Origin: UBA10348 sp002469915
GTDB lineage: Bacteria; Bacteroidota; Rhodothermia; Rhodothermales; UBA10348
Reading direction: 5' to 3'
DNA length: 64,000 nt
Assembly (NCBI GenBank): GCA_029249345.1
Contig: JAQWHM010000022.1
Coordinates: 112,602 to 176,601, forward strand
The translations under genes and the position numbers were made by a program. Below are positions 51,341 to 59,838 of the stretch, piece after piece. Numbering within the stretch: the first letter of the stretch is position 1; every line of letters starts with the position of its first letter. The notes below the pieces were generated by a model. The model had not been told where the DNA came from and searched no databases. It was given only the letters and a program-made list of their open reading frames with translations.

Positions 51341-51913
51341 GTGGTTTTAGATATTACTCAAATTGGCAATCCTGTTCTTCGGGAGATCTGTGAGGAAGTC
51401 CCAGAAGACGTGCTCGAGCAGGATGATTTTCAGGCGTTTATCGATGACCTGATTGAAACGAAACGACATGCCAACGGTGCTGGAATAGCAGCCCCTCAAG
51501 TTGGTGAGCCTTTTCGGATATTTGTGGTCGAGGTCAAAAACAATCCTCGCTATCCCTACAAGCCTGAAGCCGAGCTAACGGTCTGTGTAAATCCCAAGAT
51601 TACGTTTCTGACAGACGAGCGATTTGAGAATTACGAGGGCTGCTTGTCGATCCCTGATTTACGAGGCAAGGTCCCGCGATGTCCGCACATCCGGGTCGAA
51701 GCATTGGACAGACACGGCAAAGCCTTTACGAGGGAGGTCAAAGGCATCACGGCTGGCACGTTCCAACACGAGTTCGATCACATAGACGGCATTCTATTTC
51801 CTGATCGCGTGACCGATCCGCACACCCTCAGCACCTGGAACGAATTCAAGGAACGCCACGAAGACGGCGTTCGCGTTGAAGTTGAGGCCATTGTGGCAAA
51901 ATGGGGCGAATGA
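51341..51913 (+). CDS. def: Peptide deformylase
   Basis: 190 aa from GTG 51341. It removes the formyl group from nascent proteins. All three family motifs are present: GAGIAAPQVG (residues 46-55), EGCLS with metal ligand C101, and QHEFDH with H143, E144 and H147. The sequence is slightly longer at the C-terminus than E. coli Def. It stands alone; fmt is not next to it. It converges on the M1 peptidase gene, 15 bases between stops. Confidence 0.96.
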   Translation: MVLDITQIGNPVLREICEEVPEDVLEQDDFQAFIDDLIETKRHANGAGIAAPQVGEPFRIFVVEVKNNPRYPYKPEAELTVCVNPKITFLTDERFENYEGCLSIPDLRGKVPRCPHIRVEALDRHGKAFTREVKGITAGTFQHEFDHIDGILFPDRVTDPHTLSTWNEFKERHEDGVRVEVEAIVAKWGE

Positions 51914-51928
51914 TCCCTCGTTATCTGT

Positions 51929-53881
51929 CTATTCAGGTTTTTCCCACACGTTGTCTGACGGATCCCGGTCTGGGAATCGTCCATCTGGATCGAGTGTGAT
52001 CTTGGAAGGCTCGCGACCGGCAAATGCTAGCTCCGCTTTGAACGTTTTGTCGCCTTCAAACCACACGCTGACCGGCCATTCGGTGCGGAAAGGCTCTCCA
52101 CCGTCCACGAATTCTACTTCCAACACAATAGGAGAAGGCATCTGTCCGTCTTGATGTACGGTAACGGTCGCTCCATTCATTCGGGCATTAACGTCTGTAA
52201 TAGACCCATCAACGGATTCGGTCGTGAACAACCAGTAGTACCAAAACCATCCCAGGTCCATTTCAAGGGCATTGCTCATAAAGAACATGTAATCCCAAGG
52301 CGAGGGATGCTTAAAGGCCCAAGCGTGGGTGTAGTCACTCATGGCATCCTGAACTTTGTCGTCACCGACCAGTCCACCCAGCATGGCGAGCATAAGCGGA
52401 GCTTTGCGATAGGTCTGGAAGCCGTACATATTGCCGCCGTAATTGGTGACATACATGGAAGGAGCTTCTTCTTCATTTCCGCTGACGTTACCGTAGCTCT
52501 GTCCGAGGCCAGTCAAGTCGGCCTCTTCACCTCGAGAATGTGCTCGAGAGAGGATATTCATATACGAGTTGAATCCTTCATCCATCCAGCCGTACCACGT
52601 TTCATTCGTACCGACCATCATTGGCCACCATTCATGTGCGACTTCGTGATCTGCAGCACCTTGATTGGAATTGATCACCATCGGGTATTCCATCCCTGCG
52701 CTGGGTCCGTCCTGTAGGGTCAACTGAGGGAACGGATAAGGAGCCCATAAATCTGAATAAAATTCCAGAGCGTGCCGGGATCGTTCGGCGGCAAATTCAA
52801 AGAGATGCGCGCGTTCGGGAAGAAAGACCATATGAAGTGGAATTGGGCCTTTTTCAGGAATGATCGCACGCGTGGTCTGCCACACAAAACGATCTGATGT
52901 GGCCCATGCAAAGTCGTTTACTTTGTCGGCGACGAAATGCCATGTCAGGCTTTCACCTTCTGCGGTTTTTTGCTCGTCTTCGCCTACGATCGTTACAACA
53001 TCATCGGTGCTTAAGACGGTGTCCATGCGAGCACGTGCCTCTTCCGTCATGACCTCCTCTGGATTCTGGAGAACACCCGTTCCGGACACGATCCAGCCGT
53101 TTGGCACATTGATTTTTACATCAAAGCTGCCAAAGTTGTTAAAGAACTCGGCAGGGCCGAGATACACTTGGGTATCCCATCCGCGTAGATCATCGTATTT
53201 GGCTAGACGAGGAAACCACTGAGTAGGCTGGAAGAGGTAATTGTCCCAGCGCTGGGTCATACGATGACCACGTCCGTTGGGGCCACCAGGAAGTTTGGTT
53301 GTCCAATCGATCTCCACCGTGGCGGTTGTGCCGGCTTCGATGGGATTCGCCAAATAAACAACAGCCAATGTTTGATCTAGCCCAACGACATACGTACTCG
53401 GCTCAGGTTGCGGGCCGCCTCTCCGAGAAGCCGGACGTCGTGCGTTCAAATCTACCGTTTCTCCGTTCACCACGATACGCGTGACGACCATGCCGTCGGT
53501 GTTTTCAGCAGGAACGGATCCGCCTCGTGGTACCAGCCCTCGGAAAAGATTGTGATCCAACCTCAGATGGATTCGATCTAGTTTGTCACTACTGTTGTTG
53601 TGCACCTGAATGGTTTCAGATCCGGAGATTTTCTGGGTAGACGGATCGAGGCTGGCTTCAATGGTGAAATCAGTTTCGAGCTGCCAGTAGTTAGGCCCGG
53701 GTTGTCCGGTAAAGTCTCGGGTACCTGCTTCAAGCGCCCGGCGGTATACGTTCGTAAACGGAATATCACGACGGACGGCCCGTGAGTCTGAGTCGACAGA
53801 AGCCTTCAGATAGTCGGGGACTTGGGCATTCGCTGTCGATAAAACAGCTGCAAGAATGATGAACAAAGAAACGCGACGCAT
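51929..53881 (-). CDS. Exported M1-family zinc metallopeptidase
   Basis: 650 aa from ATG 53881, chosen for the signal peptide MRRVSLFIILAAVLSTANAQ; the open frame continues to 54010 without any. Zinc site HEVAH (H412, E413, H416) with third ligand E435 in WMDEGFN, the exact spacing of the M1 family. The exopeptidase motif GAMEN is GMEYP here, as in many Bacteroidota members, so substrate choice may differ from aminopeptidase N. N-terminal beta domain about residues 65-300. Acts in the periplasm or at the surface. Confidence 0.93.
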   Translation of the reverse strand: MRRVSLFIILAAVLSTANAQVPDYLKASVDSDSRAVRRDIPFTNVYRRALEAGTRDFTGQPGPNYWQLETDFTIEASLDPSTQKISGSETIQVHNNSSDKLDRIHLRLDHNLFRGLVPRGGSVPAENTDGMVVTRIVVNGETVDLNARRPASRRGGPQPEPSTYVVGLDQTLAVVYLANPIEAGTTATVEIDWTTKLPGGPNGRGHRMTQRWDNYLFQPTQWFPRLAKYDDLRGWDTQVYLGPAEFFNNFGSFDVKINVPNGWIVSGTGVLQNPEEVMTEEARARMDTVLSTDDVVTIVGEDEQKTAEGESLTWHFVADKVNDFAWATSDRFVWQTTRAIIPEKGPIPLHMVFLPERAHLFEFAAERSRHALEFYSDLWAPYPFPQLTLQDGPSAGMEYPMVINSNQGAADHEVAHEWWPMMVGTNETWYGWMDEGFNSYMNILSRAHSRGEEADLTGLGQSYGNVSGNEEEAPSMYVTNYGGNMYGFQTYRKAPLMLAMLGGLVGDDKVQDAMSDYTHAWAFKHPSPWDYMFFMSNALEMDLGWFWYYWLFTTESVDGSITDVNARMNGATVTVHQDGQMPSPIVLEVEFVDGGEPFRTEWPVSVWFEGDKTFKAELAFAGREPSKITLDPDGRFPDRDPSDNVWEKPE

Positions 53882-54006
53882 AACCTTGGTGGGAAACGTG
53901 AGGAGAAAGGTCATATAATCTGCATGTTTGACGCACGCGGTTGACGGGGATTCCCCGAAATCTGCAGAATTCATGGTGGAAAAGAGGTTTAGCTCCTTAT
54001 TCCCCG

Positions 54007-54738
54007 TCAATCATGTGTTTTTGCTGAGCTCGACACAAGCTTTTTCAATTCCTTGAGCTCTCCCGACGTCAGGTCGCGCCATTTACCCGTTGGCAAATCA
54101 AGCTTGACGTGCATAATGCGTATCCGGATCAGCTTTTTCACCTCGAAGCCAAGGTGTTCGCACATCCTTCTGATCTGCCGGTTTAGACCTTGTTTCAGAA
54201 TGATCCTGAAACGGTTGCGGCCCATTTTTTCAACAAAGCAGGGGTCCGTTACCGTATTCAAGATGGGGATTCCGTTTCCCATTTTTTGAATAAAACCGGT
54301 GCCGATGGGCTGGTCGACGGTTACGATGTATTCCTTTTCGTGATTGTTTTTTGAGCGGAGGATTTTGTTAACGATGTCTCCGTCGCTCGTTAGAAATATC
54401 AACCCTTCACTCTCTTTGTCCAATCGACCTACAGGAAAGATGCGCTTTTGGTGCCTGATGGCATCAATAATATTCTTACGCTCACCTTTGGTATCAGTGG
54501 TGGAAACGATACCCCTGGGCTTGTTATAGGCAATGTAAACGTGTTTTTGGATTGGTTTTCCAACGCGTTTCCGATCAACCTTTACGATGTCGTGTGGTCC
54601 GACTTTGGTGCCAATCTGAGGTACTTTTCCGTTTAGAGTAATCCGACGTTGGCTGAGCAATTTATCCGCTTCCCGGCGTGAGCAGAAGCCAGCTTCGCTC
54701 AGATATTTATTAATGCGGATGCCCTCAGAATCATTCAT
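54007..54738 (-). CDS. rluF: 23S rRNA pseudouridine synthase, RluF type
   Basis: 243 aa from ATG 54738 (MNDSEGIRINKYLSEAG). N-terminal S4 RNA-binding domain (RINKYLSEAGFCSRREADKL), then the RsuA/RluB/E/F catalytic domain: YIAYNKPRGIVSTTDTKGE, catalytic Asp in VGRLDKESEGL, FLTSDGDIVNKILR and QGLNRQIRRMCEHLG. The NKPRGIVSTTD and DGDIVNKILR wording fits RluF, which modifies U2604 of 23S rRNA, better than RsuA. Site specificity is inferred. Confidence 0.88.
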   Translation of the reverse strand: MNDSEGIRINKYLSEAGFCSRREADKLLSQRRITLNGKVPQIGTKVGPHDIVKVDRKRVGKPIQKHVYIAYNKPRGIVSTTDTKGERKNIIDAIRHQKRIFPVGRLDKESEGLIFLTSDGDIVNKILRSKNNHEKEYIVTVDQPIGTGFIQKMGNGIPILNTVTDPCFVEKMGRNRFRIILKQGLNRQIRRMCEHLGFEVKKLIRIRIMHVKLDLPTGKWRDLTSGELKELKKLVSSSAKTHD

Positions 54739-55261
54739 GTGAGCAAAATAAGGTGTTTGAACCACGAATCCTGAAGATTACACCTCCTGTATCTGCCATT
54801 TCGTTGTTAATACTCGAATGAAGGGTGATCCTAGCGATGCGCCTCATAGAGCGTCGTGTCCATTGATATTGCTCAGGAATCCGGTGAGACGCTATTCAGG
54901 TTCAGAAACGGGGCTTGCCTACGACTGACTTTCAGCCATAAAGAGAAAGTGGCATCGAGGTGGTTGCAAATTGGCTAGACGTGATAAATCGTGTAGCACC
55001 GAGTGTCGATAATTGATCTGTTCAATCGGATCGTGTTAAGGATTTAGTAGAACATATCAAGGTGCGTTATTCCTCTGAAAATATGCCCATTTATGGGGCT
55101 CACGTCGGGAGAGGTTTGACTTTAACTTTCCAGCATTTTGATTCGCTGGAAATAAGAGAGAGGATAAATTCTTTAATACGACGAAGCAGCACACGTTGAC
55201 TATAAGTGAACTTTTTGTGGGTGTATCGACAAGAAAACGTGCCATTCCTTATTCTTAGAGA
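54739..55261. other. 523-base intergenic region, the longest in the window
   Basis: Between the divergent rluF-like gene and the HTH protein. AT-rich, with stops in all frames; no tRNA-like fold found. The only clear structure is TTTCCAGC (55127-55134) with GCTGGAAA (55145-55152), an 8-bp inverted repeat with a 10-base loop and no T tract. It could contain the HTH gene's promoter and a self-operator or a small RNA, but nothing further can be supported. Confidence 0.45.
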
Positions 55262-55663
55262 ATGCGGAATGCTGACGATAAAACCGAGCAAATTATTGCG
55301 GCCTTTGACGAAGGCTTGAGCGTCGCGGAGATTTCCGCTGCGTTTGGAATTTCCTCGGACGCCATCCATTCCCGTCTCGAACGAGCTGGTATTGCATCAA
55401 AACATCAAGAGCGTCTCTCCAAAGAGGAGCAAGAAAAAGTTAATCGCGAACGTATTATTGCGATGGTGCGCAAGGGTTTTCGAACAACCACCATTGCTAC
55501 GATGACGGGTATGTCGCTGCCCAAAGTTAGGGGCCTTGTCAAAAAGTCCTATATCATTACGCAGGACCATGGTGGAAATGAGGTGCTCATTCCGAGGCAT
55601 GAAAAAAACCGAATTGAGCGCCCCCGCAACAAGTGGTGGCTATTTCGGCAGCGCAGATCTTGA
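55262..55663 (+). CDS. Small DNA-binding protein with two helix-turn-helix segments
   Basis: 133 aa, no signal. Two homeodomain-like/resolvase-type HTH units: about residues 9-42 (IIAAFDEGLSVAEISAAFGI, then SSDAIHSRLERAGI) and about 65-97 (IIAMVRKGFRTTTIATMTGM, then SLPKVRGLVKK). The C-terminus is very basic (RNKWWLFRQRRS). No catalytic or ligand-binding domain, so it may be a regulator or nucleoid-type protein. I do not recognise the family. It follows a 523-base gap and converges with the esterase gene, 1 base between stops. Confidence 0.7.
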   Translation: MRNADDKTEQIIAAFDEGLSVAEISAAFGISSDAIHSRLERAGIASKHQERLSKEEQEKVNRERIIAMVRKGFRTTTIATMTGMSLPKVRGLVKKSYIITQDHGGNEVLIPRHEKNRIERPRNKWWLFRQRRS

Positions 55664-55664
55664 A

Positions 55665-56318
55665 TCACTCAAAAAGTGATGTAAGGACGTCCTTATCGAT
55701 ATCGTGCCCGCCTTCATAGAGAAGGGTACGAAAAGAGCACTGATGGTCTCGAAGGGCTTCTTCGGCTTTTATGAGTCGATCTTCTGTCATGATCTTGTCG
55801 TTCGAGCCGGCAACGAGTACAATTTCTGGCACATCCGCTAACACATTCCATTCGTCGTCTGAATGATCATGAGCGGGGTCCGCTCCCCATAAAATGATTC
55901 GATCAGGCGCGACACCATCGTTTCCGATCCAACGGCTGGCTGTTGGGCAACCTTGGGAAAACCCAAGGACTGTAATGACTACATCGGCTGGCACATCCTC
56001 TAGAATACCCTGTATGAGGTCGTCCAAGTAAAGCACATAGTCCATGATTTCGAATTCTCGTTCTTCGTACGTCATCCAAGTCGCACCTACGACGCGGTGA
56101 CGATGGCTGGTGTAGAATCGAGAAAGGGCTTCAGGACAAACGATTAGGCGCTCTTCAGTGGCGAGAGGCAACAAGGATTCCGCAAATACGGGTGCGAGTT
56201 GGCCGTACCCATGTAGCGCTACGACAACTTCTTTTATTTGATCAGAAGGGACGCCAATTCTTGAAAACCGAGTGGTTTTCGGGGCGACGAAGGGGAACGT
56301 TTCAATCTTCAAATCCAA
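55665..56318 (-). CDS. Alpha/beta hydrolase, phospholipase/carboxylesterase type
   Basis: 217 aa, cytosolic. Oxyanion region VVVALHGYGQ, nucleophile elbow GFSQG, acid in VLVAGSNDKIM and His in YEGGHDI, the catalytic set of the carboxylesterase/lysophospholipase family (Abhydrolase_2). Its first 10 bases overlap the 3' end of the upstream LOG-like gene, so the two are co-transcribed. Confidence 0.87.
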   Translation of the reverse strand: MDLKIETFPFVAPKTTRFSRIGVPSDQIKEVVVALHGYGQLAPVFAESLLPLATEERLIVCPEALSRFYTSHRHRVVGATWMTYEEREFEIMDYVLYLDDLIQGILEDVPADVVITVLGFSQGCPTASRWIGNDGVAPDRIILWGADPAHDHSDDEWNVLADVPEIVLVAGSNDKIMTEDRLIKAEEALRDHQCSFRTLLYEGGHDIDKDVLTSLFE

Positions 56319-56869
56319 TCTCCTAGTCCGAGCGCTGGAAGCACCTGATCTGGTTGGGAGACAACTTTGAAGAACTCTTCGGTAGGCTCATTTGAAAACC
56401 CTTCTAGGGTCATTTTGTCAAAAAAGGCCAGCATCTCATCATAGAAACCGTCCGTATTTAGCAAAACGATTTCCTTGTCATGATATCCCAGTTTACGAAG
56501 CGTTAACACTTCTAGGAATTCTTCTAGCGTGCCGTATCCACCGGCTAAAGCCACATATGCGTCACTTCTTTCGTACATAATCCGTTTCCGTTCGCGCATA
56601 GTCTCGGTCAAGATAAGCTCGTCGGAGGCCTCGTAGGCCCGGCCTTCAATACTCTTGAGTCGTTTAGGTATGACACCTACGACGCGTCCACCTTTGTCGT
56701 GCACTGCTCGAGCCATGACTCCCATGAGTCCGACGCTACCTCCTCCATTAACCAATTGAATATGACACCGGGCAAACTCAGCCCCCAGTTGCTCAGCCGC
56801 ATCCGTAAAGATGGGGCGGATGACATTGCTCGAAGAACAATAAACGGTAACGGATCGGTAAGAGGCCAT
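56309..56869 (-). CDS. LOG-family / TIGR00730 Rossmann-fold nucleosidase-like protein
   Basis: 186 aa. Family motifs: YCSSSN at the N-terminus, VNGGGSVGLMGVMARAVHDK, then VIPKRLKSIE, MRERKRIMYERSDAYVALAG and GYGTLEEFLEVLT. The usual PGGxGTxxE signature reads AGGYGTLEE, with Ala for the first Pro; the catalytic Glu and Arg (MRERK) are kept. Relatives hydrolyse the N-glycosidic bond of nucleoside monophosphates (cytokinin-type or purine). Sits 8 bases downstream of the TRAP receptor gene's stop. Confidence 0.88.
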   Translation of the reverse strand: MASYRSVTVYCSSSNVIRPIFTDAAEQLGAEFARCHIQLVNGGGSVGLMGVMARAVHDKGGRVVGVIPKRLKSIEGRAYEASDELILTETMRERKRIMYERSDAYVALAGGYGTLEEFLEVLTLRKLGYHDKEIVLLNTDGFYDEMLAFFDKMTLEGFSNEPTEEFFKVVSQPDQVLPALGLGDWI

Positions 56870-56876
56870 ATGCTTA

Positions 56877-57989
56877 TTAGCCTTCGTGGAAGGCGAAAGA
56901 AGAGTAGGTATTCTCTGCGGTTTTCAACCAGCTATTCGAGGCACGCCTCCACGCGTCGTAGCTTTCATAGAGCTTTCGATAAGCTGGATCAGATGCGGCC
57001 TCGGCAGAAAGTAAATCGAATGTGATTGCACGTGCCCGATTCATGATTTCGTCAGAAAATGGACGCATAGTAACCCCTTTTTCTCCAATCAGGCGCTGCA
57101 TGGCAGATGGGTTTTTCGCATCATAGCTGGCCATCATACCCACGTTCGCTTCAGCCGCTGCCGCTTCTAAAGCGGCTTTATACCCGCTAGGAAGCTTATT
57201 CCACGCATCTACGTTGATGTAAAACGAAAGGTTGGGTCCCGGCTCCCACCATCCTGGGTAGTAATAATTTTTGGCAATCTGGTGAAATCCTAGCTTCTCA
57301 TCGTCATAGGGAGAAGCCCATTCTGCTGCGTCAATCACGCCCCGCTCAAGAGCTGGATATATTTCGCCACCGGCCAACACCTGCACATTTACGCCGAGTT
57401 CAGACATTACCGCACCCCCAAATCCAGGTATGCGCATTTTTAGTCCTCGAAACTCTGCCAATGATCCCACCTGCTCCCTGAACCATCCCCCCATCTGCAC
57501 TCCGGTATTACCGCCAGGCAAATTGATGATATTAAAGTCAGCAAACATGCTGCGGGTAAGATCCTTTCCTTCACCATGATAAAACCAGGCATTGAACTGT
57601 CTGGCAGTTAGGCCGAATGGAACCGTGCAATCAAATGCGAGGGCTGGGTTCAGCCCCGTGAAGTAATAGCTTGCGGAATGGCCCATTTGGACCGTGCCTT
57701 TCTGAACCGTTTCCAGAACCTGATTGTAGGGTACCAATTCATTGGCAGGAAATACGCGAATCGTAAACTTGCCGTTGGTCAATTCGGAAACCCGATTAGC
57801 CAGTACTTCGGCTGCTCCGTAAATGGTATCCAGAGAACGTGGGTAGCTGGACGTTAATCGCCAGTTAACACGTGGATTCGTCTGAACCGCAGCGGCTCCC
57901 CCTTCAGTATCTCCTGAAGCACATCCGGTGATTAAAGCCCCACCAGCAGTGGCAAGAGAGGCATTTTTGACAAATTGACGACGTTTCAT
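56877..57989 (-). CDS. TRAP transporter solute receptor (DctP type, TakP-like)
   Basis: 370 aa. N-terminus MKRRQFVKNASLATAGGALI with a twin-arginine motif and a lipobox ITGC, so it is probably a Tat-exported lipoprotein. DctP fold with NGKFTIRVFPANELVPYNQV, GGWFREQVGSLAEFRGLKMR, ERGVIDAAEWASPYDD and YYYPGWWEPGPNLSFYINVD. The AEWASPYDD and WWEPGP stretches resemble keto-acid receptors such as TakP. The permease subunits are not adjacent; the only pair in the window is at 35007-36868. Confidence 0.9.
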   Translation of the reverse strand: MKRRQFVKNASLATAGGALITGCASGDTEGGAAAVQTNPRVNWRLTSSYPRSLDTIYGAAEVLANRVSELTNGKFTIRVFPANELVPYNQVLETVQKGTVQMGHSASYYFTGLNPALAFDCTVPFGLTARQFNAWFYHGEGKDLTRSMFADFNIINLPGGNTGVQMGGWFREQVGSLAEFRGLKMRIPGFGGAVMSELGVNVQVLAGGEIYPALERGVIDAAEWASPYDDEKLGFHQIAKNYYYPGWWEPGPNLSFYINVDAWNKLPSGYKAALEAAAAEANVGMMASYDAKNPSAMQRLIGEKGVTMRPFSDEIMNRARAITFDLLSAEAASDPAYRKLYESYDAWRRASNSWLKTAENTYSSFAFHEG

Positions 57990-58046
57990 GCGGCTTGCAG
58001 TTAGTGGATATCAGTAAGATAGGAAAACGGTCGTTATGGGTGATGG

Positions 58047-58766
58047 TTACCCTCTCGGCCTGAGTGGACGCATTACAATTTCGGAGATCAAATAGTTATC
58101 CGGCGTTTCCAGAACGTGGACTAGCGTAGAACTCATTTGTGCCGGAGTCATGGGGTTGGGACTTATAGACATACCCGCCTCATCAAAGAATTCGGTCTGG
58201 ATGGATCCTGGAAATAGGCAGGTTACTTTGATTCCATCATTTCGAACCTCTTTAAATAGGGCATCACTGTATCCTTTGAGTCCAAATTTAGTCACGTTGT
58301 AGGCGCTGATATTGGGGTTTCCCATAAGACCGGCGACCGACGAGATGTTAACAATATGTCCTCCAAATCCGCCGTTGGCATTCTGAGCTTTCATGGCAGG
58401 AAGCGCCGCCTTAGTACAGAGAAATACGCCTCTGAGATTAACATTCATTTGAATGTCCCAGTCTTCAATGGAGAGTTCGTCGGCCGCTCCCATTCGGCCC
58501 AGACCAGCATTATTTACCAATACGTCGATGCGGCCTTCACGTTCGAGAATAGTCTCAAACGCTCTGGAAACTGCGTGTTCATCTGCAACATCACAGGTTA
58601 GTCCCGTGAACCCTGACCCGATTCGCTCTGCGAGACGATCTAGTCTGTCTTGCCGACGGGCTAGGCCATATACCTTGGCACCACGCTCTACTAATGTTTC
58701 AGAAAAATCAGCACCCAGTCCGGCACTGGCCCCTGTTACGACGACAATTTTTTGCTGCAGGTCCAT
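58047..58766 (-). CDS. Short-chain dehydrogenase/reductase
   Basis: 239 aa classical SDR. Cofactor motif VVTGASAGLGADF, NNAG in VLVNNAGLGRMG, catalytic Ser in NISSVAGL, and Tyr/Lys in SAYNVTKFGLKGYS. The ARR after the second strand (GLARRQDR) favours NADPH. The substrate cannot be told. Divergent from the trmH-like gene. Confidence 0.93.
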   Translation of the reverse strand: MDLQQKIVVVTGASAGLGADFSETLVERGAKVYGLARRQDRLDRLAERIGSGFTGLTCDVADEHAVSRAFETILEREGRIDVLVNNAGLGRMGAADELSIEDWDIQMNVNLRGVFLCTKAALPAMKAQNANGGFGGHIVNISSVAGLMGNPNISAYNVTKFGLKGYSDALFKEVRNDGIKVTCLFPGSIQTEFFDEAGMSISPNPMTPAQMSSTLVHVLETPDNYLISEIVMRPLRPRG

Positions 58767-58863
58767 AGTTATACTTTTTGGTTTGGTGCAGTCTTCGATG
58801 CCACCCCGTTCGCGTGGTTCCCGAATAGTTGATAATGCCGTTCTCTTGGGGGAGTTTATTAGG

Positions 58864-59592
58864 ATGGAACACCCGGAACAGGAAATGGAGCGTTTGCTCG
58901 AATCAGGAGGCGTGCGGTTTGAAGGTTACTCTTGCCAAGGGCATCATCTTTCTCCTGCACAGGTCATCGAAGTTTTATCCAGTCATCTCGAAGAGAGAAG
59001 GAGAGAACGAATTGATGAAGTGCTTGCAGGAAGAACATATCACATAGCGCCAGTCGTAGAGGGCCTGGTAAACACGGGTAATGTGAGCGCGGTCATGCGC
59101 ACGTCAGAAGGACTCGGTCTTCAACCCTTTCACATCATAAAAGGCACGGTCAAATTCAAGCATTCTGTGCGTACAACGCAAGGAACGCACAAATGGCTTG
59201 ATGTTTCGGTCTGGGATACTACGCGAGAATGTACATCGGCCTTGCGCGAAAAAGGGTATCAGATTGTAGTTACCCATCTGGATTCCAAGGCCATTCCGAT
59301 ATCTGAGGTTGACTTCACCAAGCCTACTGCGTTGGTTTTTGGCAACGAAGCGAAAGGTGTATCTGAAGCCATGATCCAGGAAGCTGATCAGACGTGCCTT
59401 TTGCCTATGCCTGGATTTGCACAGAGCTACAATATTTCGGTTGCCGCCGCCATGGCACTTTTCGAAGCGCGACGCGCGCACCCGGGAGGCGACCTTTCGA
59501 AGGAAGATCGGCAAAGACTGCGGGCCGATTTTTATATGCGCTCCACGCGTCATGCCGAGGACTACCTAAAACGCCACCTTGGACTGAAGTAG
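58864..59592 (+). CDS. SpoU/TrmH-family tRNA or rRNA 2'-O-methyltransferase
   Basis: 242 aa from ATG 58864; an open frame runs back to 58453 but lies antisense to the SDR gene, and ATG 58798 is an alternative. SPOUT motifs: NTGNVSAVMRTSEGLG (motif 1), LVFGNEAKGVS (motif 2), LPMPGFAQSYNISVAAAMAL (motif 3). The C-terminal extension (RADFYMRSTRHAEDYLKRHL) fits TrmH, which methylates G18 of tRNA. The N-terminal part is shorter than in E. coli TrmH. Confidence 0.9.
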   Translation: MEHPEQEMERLLESGGVRFEGYSCQGHHLSPAQVIEVLSSHLEERRRERIDEVLAGRTYHIAPVVEGLVNTGNVSAVMRTSEGLGLQPFHIIKGTVKFKHSVRTTQGTHKWLDVSVWDTTRECTSALREKGYQIVVTHLDSKAIPISEVDFTKPTALVFGNEAKGVSEAMIQEADQTCLLPMPGFAQSYNISVAAAMALFEARRAHPGGDLSKEDRQRLRADFYMRSTRHAEDYLKRHLGLK

Positions 59593-59838
59593 CTTGGATT
59601 AGCCGTGGCATCGTTAAGCTCGAGGCTAATGTTCAGTACAGAGAATGATTCGTTCAAGCAGCCATTCCAGTGGCCGCTTCTTTATCAGCCGAAGAATGAT
59701 GGCTAGATAACTTCTGAACATATCGTAGATGCGAAAGTTAAGGGTGATTCAGGCGCCGTAGGTTCAAGTGTGACGTGTATGTATGTCATTTTGTTACGTT
59801 TTCTGATTACCCCGTTCCACAATCTGTACACCAATGCG

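Noticed and set aside
53882..54010. Longer start for the M1 peptidase at 54010, overlapping the rluF-like stop by 4 bases
   Set aside because: The added 43 residues show no conserved sequence and precede a complete signal peptide.
55127..55152. 8-bp inverted repeat TTTCCAGC / GCTGGAAA
   Set aside because: No T tract and no partner site nearby; kept only as a note in the intergenic entry.
58453..58863. Upstream extension of the trmH-like frame on the + strand
   Set aside because: Most of it is antisense to the SDR gene and has no family motif; the methyltransferase starts well at 58864 (or 58798).
59755..59790. GGTTCAAGT at 59761, resembling a tRNA T-loop
   Set aside because: No acceptor stem, anticodon arm or D-arm can be paired around it.
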